Shown piece after piece: positions 1 to 10,506 of a DNA stretch of 64,000 nt. Within the stretch, counting starts at the first letter, position 1. Each line of letters begins with the position of its first letter. Source of the stretch: Sphingomonas sediminicola (lineage in GTDB: Bacteria > Pseudomonadota > Alphaproteobacteria > Sphingomonadales > Sphingomonadaceae). The stretch spans positions 124,001-188,000 of the forward strand of contig NZ_CP060782.1 in NCBI RefSeq assembly GCF_014489515.1. Direction: 5' to 3'. A program made the translations under genes and the position numbers. The notes beneath the pieces were generated by a model, which was given only the letters and a program-made list of their open reading frames with translations, made no database searches and had not been told where the DNA came from.

Positions 1-29
1 TAGAAGGTCTCGATCTTCCCAATCTTCAT
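1..29 (-). CDS. dgoD: Start of an enolase-superfamily dehydratase, probably galactonate dehydratase (partial)
   Basis: Only the first nine codons lie in the window (MKIGKIETF, ATG at 29-27 on the minus strand); the rest is beyond base 1. This beginning is typical of mandelate racemase/enolase superfamily sugar-acid dehydratases. The start overlaps the stop of the GH1 gene as ATGA, so the two are translationally coupled. dgoK and dgoA lie just across the divergent promoter, so galactonate dehydratase (galactonate to 2-keto-3-deoxygalactonate) is the best guess. The identity rests on context and nine residues, so another sugar-acid dehydratase is possible. Confidence 0.5.
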
Positions 30-1333
30 GTCGTTTCCTGCGGCGAGTTGGTTTGGCCGATATCGATCTCTTCAGTCTGAAGGCGGCGACGCGCCTGTTC
101 CTCCTGCTCCCGCGCGTGCGCCATGTCGTAATGGGATGGTGGGACGATCGGGACGACGAGGCAGAGGCTCGATGCCGGAAGCACCTCGCGCCAGTCGCGG
201 ATCAGACGTTTGTAGGCGCGGCCAACGTTCCGAATGTTTCGGTCGAGATCGTAGAGCCCGAGCGCATTCACGTTGCCGTTCTGCTCCCGAAGCGCCGTGT
301 CCCAGTCGACCTGGTCGGTCAGCGAGTACCAGGTGAAGCCGACGGTCGGGATGCCCACGTTGCGCAGGCGGAGGACGTTCGCCCACTCCTTCCACAGCCA
401 GTGGACTGCCTCGTCGCCGACCGGCCCTTCGACCAGATTGGTCTCGGTGTGCATGATCGGAAGCCGGTAGCGGTTGTAATATTGCCGCGTGATCTCGGTG
501 TAGCCGAACACTTCGCCCGAAGCGGTCGTGTGGCCGTTCTCGAACACTCGGTGTTCGTTCGTCCGGTAATAGTCGTTGCCCAGGATGCAGTGCTGCTTCA
601 GCCGGTTGTGAAGGAAGAAATGATACTCATCCTTCGTCATCCCGTTCTCCATCAGATACTCGTACATCTCGCTGTCGACGCGGCGGCCGTAGTTGAGGTC
701 GAGACTGAGGAAGCGGCGGGAGTTCAGCACTTCCGCCTGATGGATCGCTGCCGGTGAATCGGCGTGGAAATATTCCGACGATTCCGACTGGATGAAGATG
801 GCGTCGGCGCGGTGCTTCAGGATTTCGAGCATCGCGAGAACGTTGGCTCGTACGATGTGCTTCAGCGCGGTGACGAACCCCCGGTCCGTCTTCATCTGCT
901 CGTTCCACCAGCCGTACTTGGCCGAGAAGATCGCGCAGATGAACATCTCGTTGACCGGCGTGTAGAGCTGCACCCACGGGAAGCGCTCGGCGAACGCCGC
1001 CGCATATTGCGCGAACAGATGCGGGAAATCCGGATTCTGGAAATTGCCGATCCAGTCGGGAACGCCGAAGTGGCAGAGGTCCACGATCGGGATGATGTCG
1101 CGCCGCTTCAGCTCCGCAAAAGTGATGTCGGCGAATTCCCAGTCATACTTGCCGGGCCCGAGGTAGGTTTTGTGAATCGGCGGGCCATAGCGGAGGTAGT
1201 TGATCCCGATGTCCTGGACGCAGTCGAAGTCCTCGCGCCAGCGCTGATAGTGCCCGCAGCTTTCCATCTCGTCGACGCGGGTCTTGCCGTTATTGATCGT
1301 GGGGATGCTGTTCTCGATCCCGGTCGCGAACAT
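26..1333 (-). CDS. Glycoside hydrolase family 1 protein (beta-glycosidase type)
   Basis: A 435-residue protein of GH1 beta-glucosidase/galactosidase type. The acid/base region reads TPVNEM with Glu129, a variant of the usual T-x-N-E-P. The nucleophile region reads MHTETN with Glu297, in place of the usual I/V-T-E-N-G. Both catalytic glutamates are present. The residues just around them deviate from classical GH1, and the last ~55 residues are polar and probably outside the barrel. No signal peptide is visible, so it probably acts in the cytoplasm on an imported galactoside or glucoside. It is divergent from dgoK and coupled to the partial dgoD-like gene, which suggests it feeds galactose into the De Ley-Doudoroff route. 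The substrate cannot be read from the sequence. Confidence 0.8.
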   Translation of the reverse strand: MFATGIENSIPTINNGKTRVDEMESCGHYQRWREDFDCVQDIGINYLRYGPPIHKTYLGPGKYDWEFADITFAELKRRDIIPIVDLCHFGVPDWIGNFQNPDFPHLFAQYAAAFAERFPWVQLYTPVNEMFICAIFSAKYGWWNEQMKTDRGFVTALKHIVRANVLAMLEILKHRADAIFIQSESSEYFHADSPAAIHQAEVLNSRRFLSLDLNYGRRVDSEMYEYLMENGMTKDEYHFFLHNRLKQHCILGNDYYRTNEHRVFENGHTTASGEVFGYTEITRQYYNRYRLPIMHTETNLVEGPVGDEAVHWLWKEWANVLRLRNVGIPTVGFTWYSLTDQVDWDTALREQNGNVNALGLYDLDRNIRNVGRAYKRLIRDWREVLPASSLCLVVPIVPPSHYDMAHAREQEEQARRRLQTEEIDIGQTNSPQETT

Positions 1334-1401
1334 GAAGTTTGCGATGGTCCAGTCTCCTTAGGCGCCGCTATTCCGGACGGGTGCCCGCCAGTCCCGTCAA
1401 A

Positions 1402-1427
1402 CGACAAGAAACCATGGAGCCTTGTCG
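1402..1427. promoter_or_regulatory. Symmetrical dyad in the divergent promoter (operator candidate)
   Basis: The 116-base gap between the GH1 gene and dgoK holds inverted arms CGACAAG (1402-1408) and CTTGTCG (1421-1427). They are placed exactly 3 bases either side of a central CCATGG (1412-1417). The geometry is that of a dimeric regulator site. It lies 22 bases before the dgoK start, so a bound repressor could control dgoK and possibly the divergent genes. No regulator gene is adjacent in the window. Confidence 0.45.
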
Positions 1428-1449
1428 CGTTCCCAATGTTCTTTGACGC

Positions 1450-2337
1450 ATGCACTGGGCAGAAGGTTTCATTGCCGCCGATTGGGGGACGACGAACCGC
1501 CGTGCGTACCTGATCGATGGTGACGGCAAGTGCATCGACGAGTTCGAGGACGAGAAGGGCATCCTTTCGGTTCCCAAGGGCGGGTTCGAAGCTGCTGTCC
1601 AGGAAATTCGCGAACGTCTCGGCGACCGGCCGCTGTTGCTCGCCGGCATGGTCGGATCGAACCGCGGCTGGATCGAGGCGCCCTACGTGCCCTGTCCCGC
1701 CGGGATCGAGGATCTCGCCAAGGCGCTGGTGTGGGCTGAGGCTGAGCAAACGGCGATCGTGCCCGGCGTCTCCTTCATCGATGCCGACGAAGCGGACGTC
1801 ATGCGTGGTGAGGAAGTCCAGCTTTTGGGCGCCTATGCGGCCGGGCTCGTCTCCGCGAATGCTTTGGTCTGCCATCCCGGCACGCACAATAAATGGGCGC
1901 GGCTGGAAAGCGGGGGAATCGCGCGGTTCACGACTGTAATGACCGGCGAGCTCTTCAACCTCCTGCGTGAGCACAGCATCCTTGCCGACTTGCTGTCAGG
2001 GAGCGCCGAGCCCGGCGAGGCGTTTGCATCCGGGGTCCGCCGAGGCCTTGATGACGAATGCCTGACCGCCGAACTGTTCAAGGTCCGAGCCAGGGTCCTG
2101 CTTGGGCAAGCCGATGCGAAGGATGCGCCATCCTATGGAAGCGGCCTGTTGATCGGAGCGGACGTCCGCGCTGGCCTCCGTCAGCGTGGTGAGGCCGAGA
2201 TCGTCGTAATGGGCCGACCGGAGCTGACCCGACTCTATTCGGAAGCGCTTCGGATCGCCGGCAAACGGTGCCACGAGGTGGACGGGGAGCAAGCGTTCCT
2301 TGCCGGTGCGAAACGGATCGTGGAGTTGATCGGATGA
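1450..2337 (+). CDS. dgoK: 2-dehydro-3-deoxygalactonokinase
   Basis: Phosphorylates 2-keto-3-deoxygalactonate to the 6-phospho form in the De Ley-Doudoroff galactose pathway. The 295-residue length matches the DgoK family. The ASKHA-type phosphate-1 loop is visible near the N-terminus as DWGTTNRRAY, followed by the family-typical LAGMVGSNRGW and the CHPGTHNKWA stretch. The stop overlaps the dgoA start as ATGA, so kinase and aldolase are translationally coupled. Likely control is through the dyad just upstream (1402-1427). Confidence 0.92.
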   Translation: MHWAEGFIAADWGTTNRRAYLIDGDGKCIDEFEDEKGILSVPKGGFEAAVQEIRERLGDRPLLLAGMVGSNRGWIEAPYVPCPAGIEDLAKALVWAEAEQTAIVPGVSFIDADEADVMRGEEVQLLGAYAAGLVSANALVCHPGTHNKWARLESGGIARFTTVMTGELFNLLREHSILADLLSGSAEPGEAFASGVRRGLDDECLTAELFKVRARVLLGQADAKDAPSYGSGLLIGADVRAGLRQRGEAEIVVMGRPELTRLYSEALRIAGKRCHEVDGEQAFLAGAKRIVELIG

Positions 2338-2963
2338 ACGCAGCCAAAGACTTTCGGACCTATCTTGCGGAGTGCCCGCTCGTCGCGATCATCCGCGGCG
2401 TGACCCTCGCCGACGCGGAAGCAATAGCCGGCGCGATCTACGACGCCGGCATGCGGATCATCGAGGTTCCGCTCAACTCGCCGGAGCCGTTCGAAAGTAT
2501 CCGGATCATCGCCGAAAGGTTCGGCGATCGAGTGCTGGTCGGCGCCGGAACCGTCCTCGATCCGGCAGACGTATCTCGGGTCGCGCAAGCAGGAGGCCGT
2601 CTGGTCGTTTCGCCCAACACGAATACGGCGGTGATCGGGGCCACCGTCGCCGCCGGGCTCGTCTCGTCGCCCGGCTATTTCACCCCGTCGGAAGCCTTTG
2701 AAGCGATCCGCGCGGGTGCGCACGCGATCAAACTGTTTCCGGCCGAAGCGGCATCTCCGACGGTCGTGAAATCACAGAGGGCCGTGCTTCCTAAGAACGT
2801 TCCGCTGATCGTAGTGGGAGGTGTGACGCCCGAATCCATTCCCGGCTGGATGGCTGAGGGTGCCGACGGCTTTGGGCTTGGTGGCGGGCTCTACAAATCG
2901 GGCCAGGACCCGCAAACGACGCTCGAGAAGGCGCGTGCCTTTGTGGCGGCGGTCAAGCGCTGA
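2334..2963 (+). CDS. dgoA: 2-dehydro-3-deoxy-6-phosphogalactonate aldolase
   Basis: Class I aldolase that cleaves KDPGal to pyruvate and glyceraldehyde 3-phosphate, the last step of the De Ley-Doudoroff pathway. The start is the ATG at 2334, which overlaps the dgoK stop. The protein is 209 residues, normal for KDPG/KDPGal aldolases. Schiff-base Lys133 lies in AIKLFPAE, the catalytic Glu44 in RIIEVPLNS, and the phosphate-binding GG(V/L) loops near the C-terminus are intact. The next gene begins at 2963 in a TGATG overlap. The pairing with dgoK favours KDPGal over KDPG as substrate. Confidence 0.92.
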   Translation: MNAAKDFRTYLAECPLVAIIRGVTLADAEAIAGAIYDAGMRIIEVPLNSPEPFESIRIIAERFGDRVLVGAGTVLDPADVSRVAQAGGRLVVSPNTNTAVIGATVAAGLVSSPGYFTPSEAFEAIRAGAHAIKLFPAEAASPTVVKSQRAVLPKNVPLIVVGGVTPESIPGWMAEGADGFGLGGGLYKSGQDPQTTLEKARAFVAAVKR

Positions 2964-3889
2964 TGCAGCCGATCCGAATTGCCATCATCGGCTTCGGCAA
3001 GATCGCCGCGGACCAGCATGTCCCTCGATCGCCGGGAATCCACGGTTTGAGCTGGCCGCATCGTCGAGCCGTTCCGGGCAAGGCGTCCATCCCGTCTTTA
3101 CGGACTGGCGCGAACTGTTGAAGCAAGTCGAAGGACTGGAAGCGGTCGCGATCACCACGCCACCCTCCCCGCGTTACGAGATTGTCCGCGAGTGCATTGC
3201 ACGCGGCCTCCACGTACTGATGGAAAAGCCGCCAACGGTGACTCTCAGCGAGACCGACGAGCTGGCCCGCCTCGCGGAAGCGAAAGGTGTAACGCTTTTT
3301 GCGACCTGGCATGCGCGGCACAACCCGGCGGTCGCGACTGCAGCGCGGTTGCTCGCGGGAAAGCGCATTTCTGAAATGCGGATTCTCTGGCACGAGGACG
3401 TTCACAAATGGCACCCGGGTCAGCAATGGATCTGGGAACCGGGGGCTTCGGCGTGTTCGATCCCGGCATCAACGCCTTCTCGATCGCGACGGCGATTTTC
3501 CCCGGCTCGCTGTTTGTTCGGTCAGCCGAGTTAAGCTTCCCCGAGAACGCGCAAACCCCCATCGCTGCGGAGATCGAATTCGCGGGCGACGTCGCCGACG
3601 GGCCGCTCCACTGCAGTCTCGATTGGCGCCGCACCGAGGGAGAAGAATGGACGATTTCGGCACGGACGGCCGATGGCGCGGAGGTCCAGCTGACCGAAGG
3701 GGCTCACGGCTGTTTGTTGGCGGCGTGGAACAAAATGTCGGCAAAAGCGGTGAATACTCGGACATCTATCGTGAATTCGTCGATTTGATCGACGAACGTC
3801 GCAGTTCCGTGGATGTGCGTCCTCTGCGTTTGGTGGCCGATTGCCTCCTGGCATCGCGCCGGAGGATCGTCGAACCGGTTAGCCTATGA
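2963..3889 (+). CDS. Gfo/Idh/MocA oxidoreductase, probably D-galactose 1-dehydrogenase (three frameshifts)
   Basis: The N-terminus IAIIGFGKIA is an NAD(P)-binding Rossmann loop. EKPPTVT is the family's E-K-P motif, and a C-terminal DIYREFVDLIDER helix is typical of sugar dehydrogenases of this family. The reading frame breaks three times: near 3020 (CCC run), 3440 (GGGGG) and 3700 (GGGG). Each is repaired by adding one base to the run, giving 309 residues, the usual size. Following dgoK-dgoA, it probably oxidises galactose to galactonolactone, the entry step of the pathway. I treat the breaks as sequencing errors. Arabinose or another aldose is a possible alternative substrate. Confidence 0.8.
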
Positions 3890-3985
3890 GATGATTGGCG
3901 TGGTTAATCCTTGTTAAATGCCGTACCGCAAGCGTAATGACTTGCGAGGCGGCGCTGTCAGCGCACGCTGAGGGTTTTGTTGCGT

Positions 3986-4747
3986 ATGTCAGACACCACT
4001 ATCAACGAGCTGGACAGGCTCGATGGGGCATTTGCGGGCAATCTCTTGCTCGCGACCTTTTCCGCTGAAGTTCGCGGATTGCTCGAGCCGCATGGCGACG
4101 TCGTCAGCCTCGCTGTCGGCGATCACGTGCAGGTCCGGGGCCAGGACGTGGAGTGGAGCTACTTTCCATTCGGGACGACGATGATCTCGCTGGTCGTCGA
4201 GATGGACGACGGACGGACCGTGCAAGTCGCCTCGATCGGACGCGAAGGCGCAGTTGGGGGCATCGTCAGCTGCGGAAGCGCGCCCGCGTTCGCGCAGGCG
4301 CAAGTCATGGTCGGCGGGCCCGCGATGCGGGTTCCGATGGAAGCGCTCGAAGAAGCGAAGAGCCGATCCGGCTTCGTCGCCAATCTCTTCTGCAGATTCT
4401 CGGACTATCTCCTTGCAGAGGTCATGCAGTCGGCCGCGTGCAACAGCTTTCATTCGATCCAGCAGCGAGCTGCACGATGGCTGCTCACGGCACAGGACCG
4501 CGCAGGCGACCGGATCGAACTGACACAGGAGGCCCTGGCCGAGTTGCTTGGAGTGCAGCGCACGACGGTGAATGCGGTGGTCGGCGCGCTCCAGGACCTG
4601 GGTCTGATTTCGGCCCGGCGCGGCCGGGTAATCGTCGTCGACCGGGCCGGTCTGAAACGTCACGCCTGCGAGTGCTATTCGATCGTCGGCGAACATTTCG
4701 GATCGGTGATCGGCCCAAGCGGGTCGGGCGGAAGCGAGGGCTGCTAG
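3986..4747 (+). CDS. Crp/Fnr-family transcriptional regulator
   Basis: About 253 residues with an N-terminal cyclic-nucleotide-type beta barrel (~25-140) and a C-terminal winged helix-turn-helix (LTQEALAELLGVQRTTVNAV near residues 180-200). No Fnr-type N-terminal cysteine cluster is visible, so an oxygen-sensing Fe-S cluster is unlikely. I prefer the ATG at 3986 over an in-frame TTG three codons earlier. It is common in sphingomonads as an orphan Crp-like regulator; ligand and targets are unknown. Its stop overlaps the stop of pyrC on the other strand. Confidence 0.85.
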   Translation: MSDTTINELDRLDGAFAGNLLLATFSAEVRGLLEPHGDVVSLAVGDHVQVRGQDVEWSYFPFGTTMISLVVEMDDGRTVQVASIGREGAVGGIVSCGSAPAFAQAQVMVGGPAMRVPMEALEEAKSRSGFVANLFCRFSDYLLAEVMQSAACNSFHSIQQRAARWLLTAQDRAGDRIELTQEALAELLGVQRTTVNAVVGALQDLGLISARRGRVIVVDRAGLKRHACECYSIVGEHFGSVIGPSGSGGSEGC

Positions 4748-5778
4748 CCGGCGAACGTCCAGTTCAGCCGCTGTCCGGCGTGGAACGGGACGAGTTCGAT
4801 ATCGCCGATGCCCAGCCGTTCGGGCACGTATTCCTCGTCCCGCTCCAGCGTGACCGTTCCCTCGTTAAGCGGCAGGGCGTAGAAATTCGCGCCATGCTCG
4901 GAGGCAAAGCCTTCGAATTTGTCGAGTGCGCCTTCCTCTTCGAAGACCGTAGCATAGCTTTCGAGAGCGTAGGGCGCGTTGAAAATCCCCGCGCAACCAC
5001 ACGCAGATTCCTTGGCATGGCGGGCATGCGGTGCGGTGTCGGTCCCGAGGAAGAATTTGGGCAAGCCTGAAACGGCAGCGGCGCGCACCGCCAACCTGTG
5101 CTTCTCCCGCTTTGCGACCGGCAGGCAGTAAGCGTGCGGCCGCAAGCCACCGGCGAACAGAGCGTTTCGGTTGAGGTGGAGGTGCTGCGGCGTAATCGTT
5201 GCCGCGATATTCGGGCCGGCGTCCCGCACGAAGTCCGCCGCTTCGGCGGTCGTGATGTGCTCGAGCACGATCTTCAGATCGGGAAAGTCGCGAGTGAGGC
5301 CGATGAGCACGCGGTCGATGAACACGGCTTCCCGATCGAAGACGTCCACGTCCGGGTCGGTCACTTCGCCATGGACGCACAGCACCATTCCGATCCGCTG
5401 CATCCTTTCCAAGGTCGGATGGAGATTGTGGACGTCCGTGACCCCAAATGCAGAGTTGGTCGTGGCATTAGCGGGGTAAAGCTTGGCCGCGATCCAGACA
5501 TCGTCGTTGAAGCCGCTTTCGACGACGTCCGGATTTGACTCGTCGGTCAGGTAATAAGTCATCAACGGCCTGAACTCTCGTCCTGCCGCCTCCCAGATCC
5601 GCTCGCGATAATCGGCGGCCGCCGGAATAGTCGTAATCGGCGGGACGAGATTCGGCATGACGACGGCGCGCGCGAACTGCCGCGCTGTGAAGGGCGCGAC
5701 CACTCGCAACATTTCGCCGTCACGCAAATGCACGTGCCAATCGTCGGGGCGGCGGATCGTCAGGCTTTGCATCGTCAC
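4744..5778 (-). CDS. pyrC: Dihydroorotase
   Basis: Cyclises N-carbamoyl-aspartate to dihydroorotate in pyrimidine synthesis. The 344-residue length and the motifs fit class II (E. coli-type) PyrC. Zinc-binding WHVHLRDG sits at the N-terminus, the carboxylated-lysine region is AAKLYPANATTNS, and metal-ligand histidines occur in VHGEVT and LEHITT. DTAPH supplies the catalytic aspartate. Two starts are possible: GTG at 5778, with a GGGAG ribosome site about 5 bases before it, or the ATG two codons later. It is divergent from ygfZ with only 22 bases between. Confidence 0.95.
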   Translation of the reverse strand: MTMQSLTIRRPDDWHVHLRDGEMLRVVAPFTARQFARAVVMPNLVPPITTIPAAADYRERIWEAAGREFRPLMTYYLTDESNPDVVESGFNDDVWIAAKLYPANATTNSAFGVTDVHNLHPTLERMQRIGMVLCVHGEVTDPDVDVFDREAVFIDRVLIGLTRDFPDLKIVLEHITTAEAADFVRDAGPNIAATITPQHLHLNRNALFAGGLRPHAYCLPVAKREKHRLAVRAAAVSGLPKFFLGTDTAPHARHAKESACGCAGIFNAPYALESYATVFEEEGALDKFEGFASEHGANFYALPLNEGTVTLERDEEYVPERLGIGDIELVPFHAGQRLNWTFAG

Positions 5779-5800
5779 GGCGGCTCCCTAACTGAAGGTC

Positions 5801-6508
5801 ATGGCCGCTACCACCCTGACCGATCGCGCAATCGTCCGCCTGTCCGGAGAAGATGTGGGCAGCTTCGTGCAAGGATTGGTCACAAGCGACATCACCCAGT
5901 TGCCGGTTTGGGCGGCACTGCTGACCCCGCAAGGCAAATGCCTGTTCGATTTCATGATCTGGGCGGACGGCGAGGACCTGCTTTTCGATTGCGAGGCAGA
6001 TTCGGCGGACGACTTGATCAAGCGGCTGTCGATGTATCGCCTGCGTCGTCCGATCCGGATCGAGCGAGACGAAACGGTGGCAGTGCATTGGTCGCTTAAC
6101 GGCGCTGAAACCGCCGATCCGCGACTTGCGGAACTTGGCCATAGGTGGCTCGCCCCCGCTTCCGAAGCGGCCAGCGGCTGGCTCGAACATCGGCTCAACC
6201 TCGGTGTCTGCGAAGGCCGCGCGGAGCTTGGCGACCTGCTCTGGCTCGAATGCAATGCGGCGGAGCTCAACGGCGTCAGCTTTACGAAAGGTTGCTTTGT
6301 CGGCCAGGAAAACACCGCCCGGATGAACTGGCGGCAGAAGATCAATCGCCGGCTCGTCGTCGTGCCTGCAACGGAAGCAGGGCCTCGTACTCGCGTGCTT
6401 TACGAGCACCTCGGGTTGGCGGTTGAGCATCGGCGCTTGGACGACTTCGCCGGCGCAATCATCCCGCAGTGGCTCGCGACCGCGCTGGCTCAGCCAAGCA
6501 CGGCGTAA
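5801..6508 (+). CDS. ygfZ: YgfZ/GcvT-domain folate-binding protein (Fe-S cluster/tRNA modification factor)
   Basis: A 235-residue member of the COG0354 family (bacterial YgfZ, mitochondrial Iba57/CAF17), which helps maintain Fe-S enzymes such as MiaB in a folate-dependent way. The diagnostic K-G-C-x-x-G-Q-E motif is present as KGCFVGQE, followed by NTARM. It is shorter than E. coli YgfZ (~326 residues), as is usual in alphaproteobacteria. Its 3' end overlaps the convergent cyclase gene by 19 bases. Confidence 0.88.
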   Translation: MAATTLTDRAIVRLSGEDVGSFVQGLVTSDITQLPVWAALLTPQGKCLFDFMIWADGEDLLFDCEADSADDLIKRLSMYRLRRPIRIERDETVAVHWSLNGAETADPRLAELGHRWLAPASEAASGWLEHRLNLGVCEGRAELGDLLWLECNAAELNGVSFTKGCFVGQENTARMNWRQKINRRLVVVPATEAGPRTRVLYEHLGLAVEHRRLDDFAGAIIPQWLATALAQPSTA

Positions 6509-7164
6509 GCCCGCACCGGGAAGGTCCCCATCCCCTTCACCTTCGGCGGTGTCGCCGAAAATCGGAAGCCTTTATCGGGCAGGCTCCCGAGGCCCGTCAT
6601 ATGCTCGCAAATCGGAATGCCGGCGCGAAGCAATGCGGTGTGCACGGGGCGCGTACGCACCCGCGTATCGTCTATGTTGTGGCTGTCGATCCCAACCAGA
6701 GCAGCGCCCTCAGCGACCAGCCGTTCGGCAGCCGCCGGGGTCAGGAAAGAATGATCGTGATAATAGGCGTCCTGCCCCCAATGCCGGTCCCAGCCAGTCG
6801 CAACGAGCACCGCGCATCCTCGCAAATGAAGCCCGTCGAACGCTCCGGCGTCGACCGCCAGTCCGGACTCAAACGGATGCCGAACGACAATTGCAGGAAG
6901 GTGTGCGAAGGATTCGACGCCGACCTCGCTCAAGTCCTTGCCGTCGGCAAAACGATGGGACGGAACGTCGACATAGGTGCCGGTATTGGCGACCATGTCG
7001 ATCCGGCCGATCTGGAAGGTCGAGCCGTCGTCGTAATTGGCCGCCGACTGCTCGCGCGAGATGAAGTCGCAGACGTGGGGGCCGGGCAGGCCCTTGTAGG
7101 TCACCATACCCTCGGTGATGACGTGGCTTAGGTCGACGAGCCGCGGCGCTGAGTGATCTTCCAT
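6490..7164 (-). CDS. Cyclase-family (kynurenine formamidase-like) protein with altered metal site
   Basis: A 224-residue protein of the PF04199 cyclase/metal-dependent hydrolase family, recognisable from DLSHVITEGM at the start and a C-terminal ICEHMTGL. The family's metal signature H-x-G-T-H-x-D-x-P-x-H appears as N60-T-G-T-Y64-V-D-V-P-S-H70. Two metal-ligand histidines are therefore replaced by Asn and Tyr, while Asp66 and His70 remain. Kynurenine formamidase activity as in KynB is doubtful. It is the last gene of a chain acnA-7388-7128-6490, and its ATG lies inside the preceding small membrane-protein gene. Cytoplasmic; substrate unknown. Confidence 0.75.
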   Translation of the reverse strand: MEDHSAPRLVDLSHVITEGMVTYKGLPGPHVCDFISREQSAANYDDGSTFQIGRIDMVANTGTYVDVPSHRFADGKDLSEVGVESFAHLPAIVVRHPFESGLAVDAGAFDGLHLRGCAVLVATGWDRHWGQDAYYHDHSFLTPAAAERLVAEGAALVGIDSHNIDDTRVRTRPVHTALLRAGIPICEHMTGLGSLPDKGFRFSATPPKVKGMGTFPVRAYAVLG

Positions 7165-7391
7165 AGAGCCACCAATCCTATTCCCATCCAGACGATGTTG
7201 AGCGCGGTCGAAGGAAGCGCTCCGTGCCACCATCCGTTGATGGTGAAGCCGGCGGCGCCGACGACGTTCATGCCTTGGTAGACGACCGACTGGCCGGTCA
7301 GCTTCCCGGCGGAAAGCAAGAGATAGGCCAGCAGGATAAGCAGCGCGCCGGCCCAGCCGACGACTTCGACGGCAATCTCGACGGCCGTCAT
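7128..7391 (-). CDS. Small CBU_0592-type membrane protein
   Basis: An 87-residue hydrophobic protein with about three membrane segments (VEVVGWAGALLILLAYLLL, the GMNVVGAAGFTING stretch, ALNIVWMGIGLVALW). The L-x-x-G-x-x-L-L-L-A-Y and Q-x-x-N-x-x-G pattern fits the CBU_0592 family, whose function is unknown. It overlaps the gene before it by ATGA (7388-7391) and the cyclase after it by 37 bases, so the three are probably made from one mRNA. Confidence 0.7.
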   Translation of the reverse strand: MTAVEIAVEVVGWAGALLILLAYLLLSAGKLTGQSVVYQGMNVVGAAGFTINGWWHGALPSTALNIVWMGIGLVALWKITQRRGSST

Positions 7392-7731
7392 GCCGCTCGC
7401 CCCGATCTGCGGAGCAGACTTCCAAGGGCGGCAATCAGCATTCCGGGAAGAGCCAAGACCAGCAGCATCACGACGCCCGGAATCCAGAGGCTGCCGATGC
7501 CCCTGGTGACGGCCATGACCGGAAACTGCGCCAGCATGAGGATCAGGGGCCAGCGCCAGGTCCGCTCTGGAAATGCGTAGCCAAGTAGCCCGCTAAGCGC
7601 ACAGGCGACGGGTAAGTAGATCGCCCAATATTCGCCTGTGTCCCACGGCTCGCGGCCGCCGGATGAAAGGGTCGCAGCAGACCACAGCAACGTGCCGCCG
7701 GCGAAGGACACAAGCCAGCCGGCAGCGTCCC

Positions 7732-7735
<4 letters not shown>
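7388..7735 (-). CDS. Hypothetical inner-membrane protein
   Basis: 115 residues with about four hydrophobic segments and a basic C-terminus (LLRRSGRAA). I do not recognise a family. The ATG overlaps the acnA stop (ATGA, 7732-7735) and its own stop overlaps the next start in the same way, so translation is coupled to aconitase. The sequence says nothing about what it does. Confidence 0.65.
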
Positions 7736-10411
<2,676 letters not shown>

Positions 10412-10506
10412 CGATGAGGTCCTGTGAGTGCTTGAGTTCTGGGAGCGCCCGCTAGATGGGCAGCGCACCGGCCCTTAGCAATCACCTAGGCAGGCCGCAA
10501 ACCACC

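Noticed and set aside
764..1513. Plus-strand reading frame opposite the GH1 gene and crossing into dgoK
   Set aside because: It is the shadow of the GH1 codons and overlaps the divergent promoter and dgoK start in another frame.
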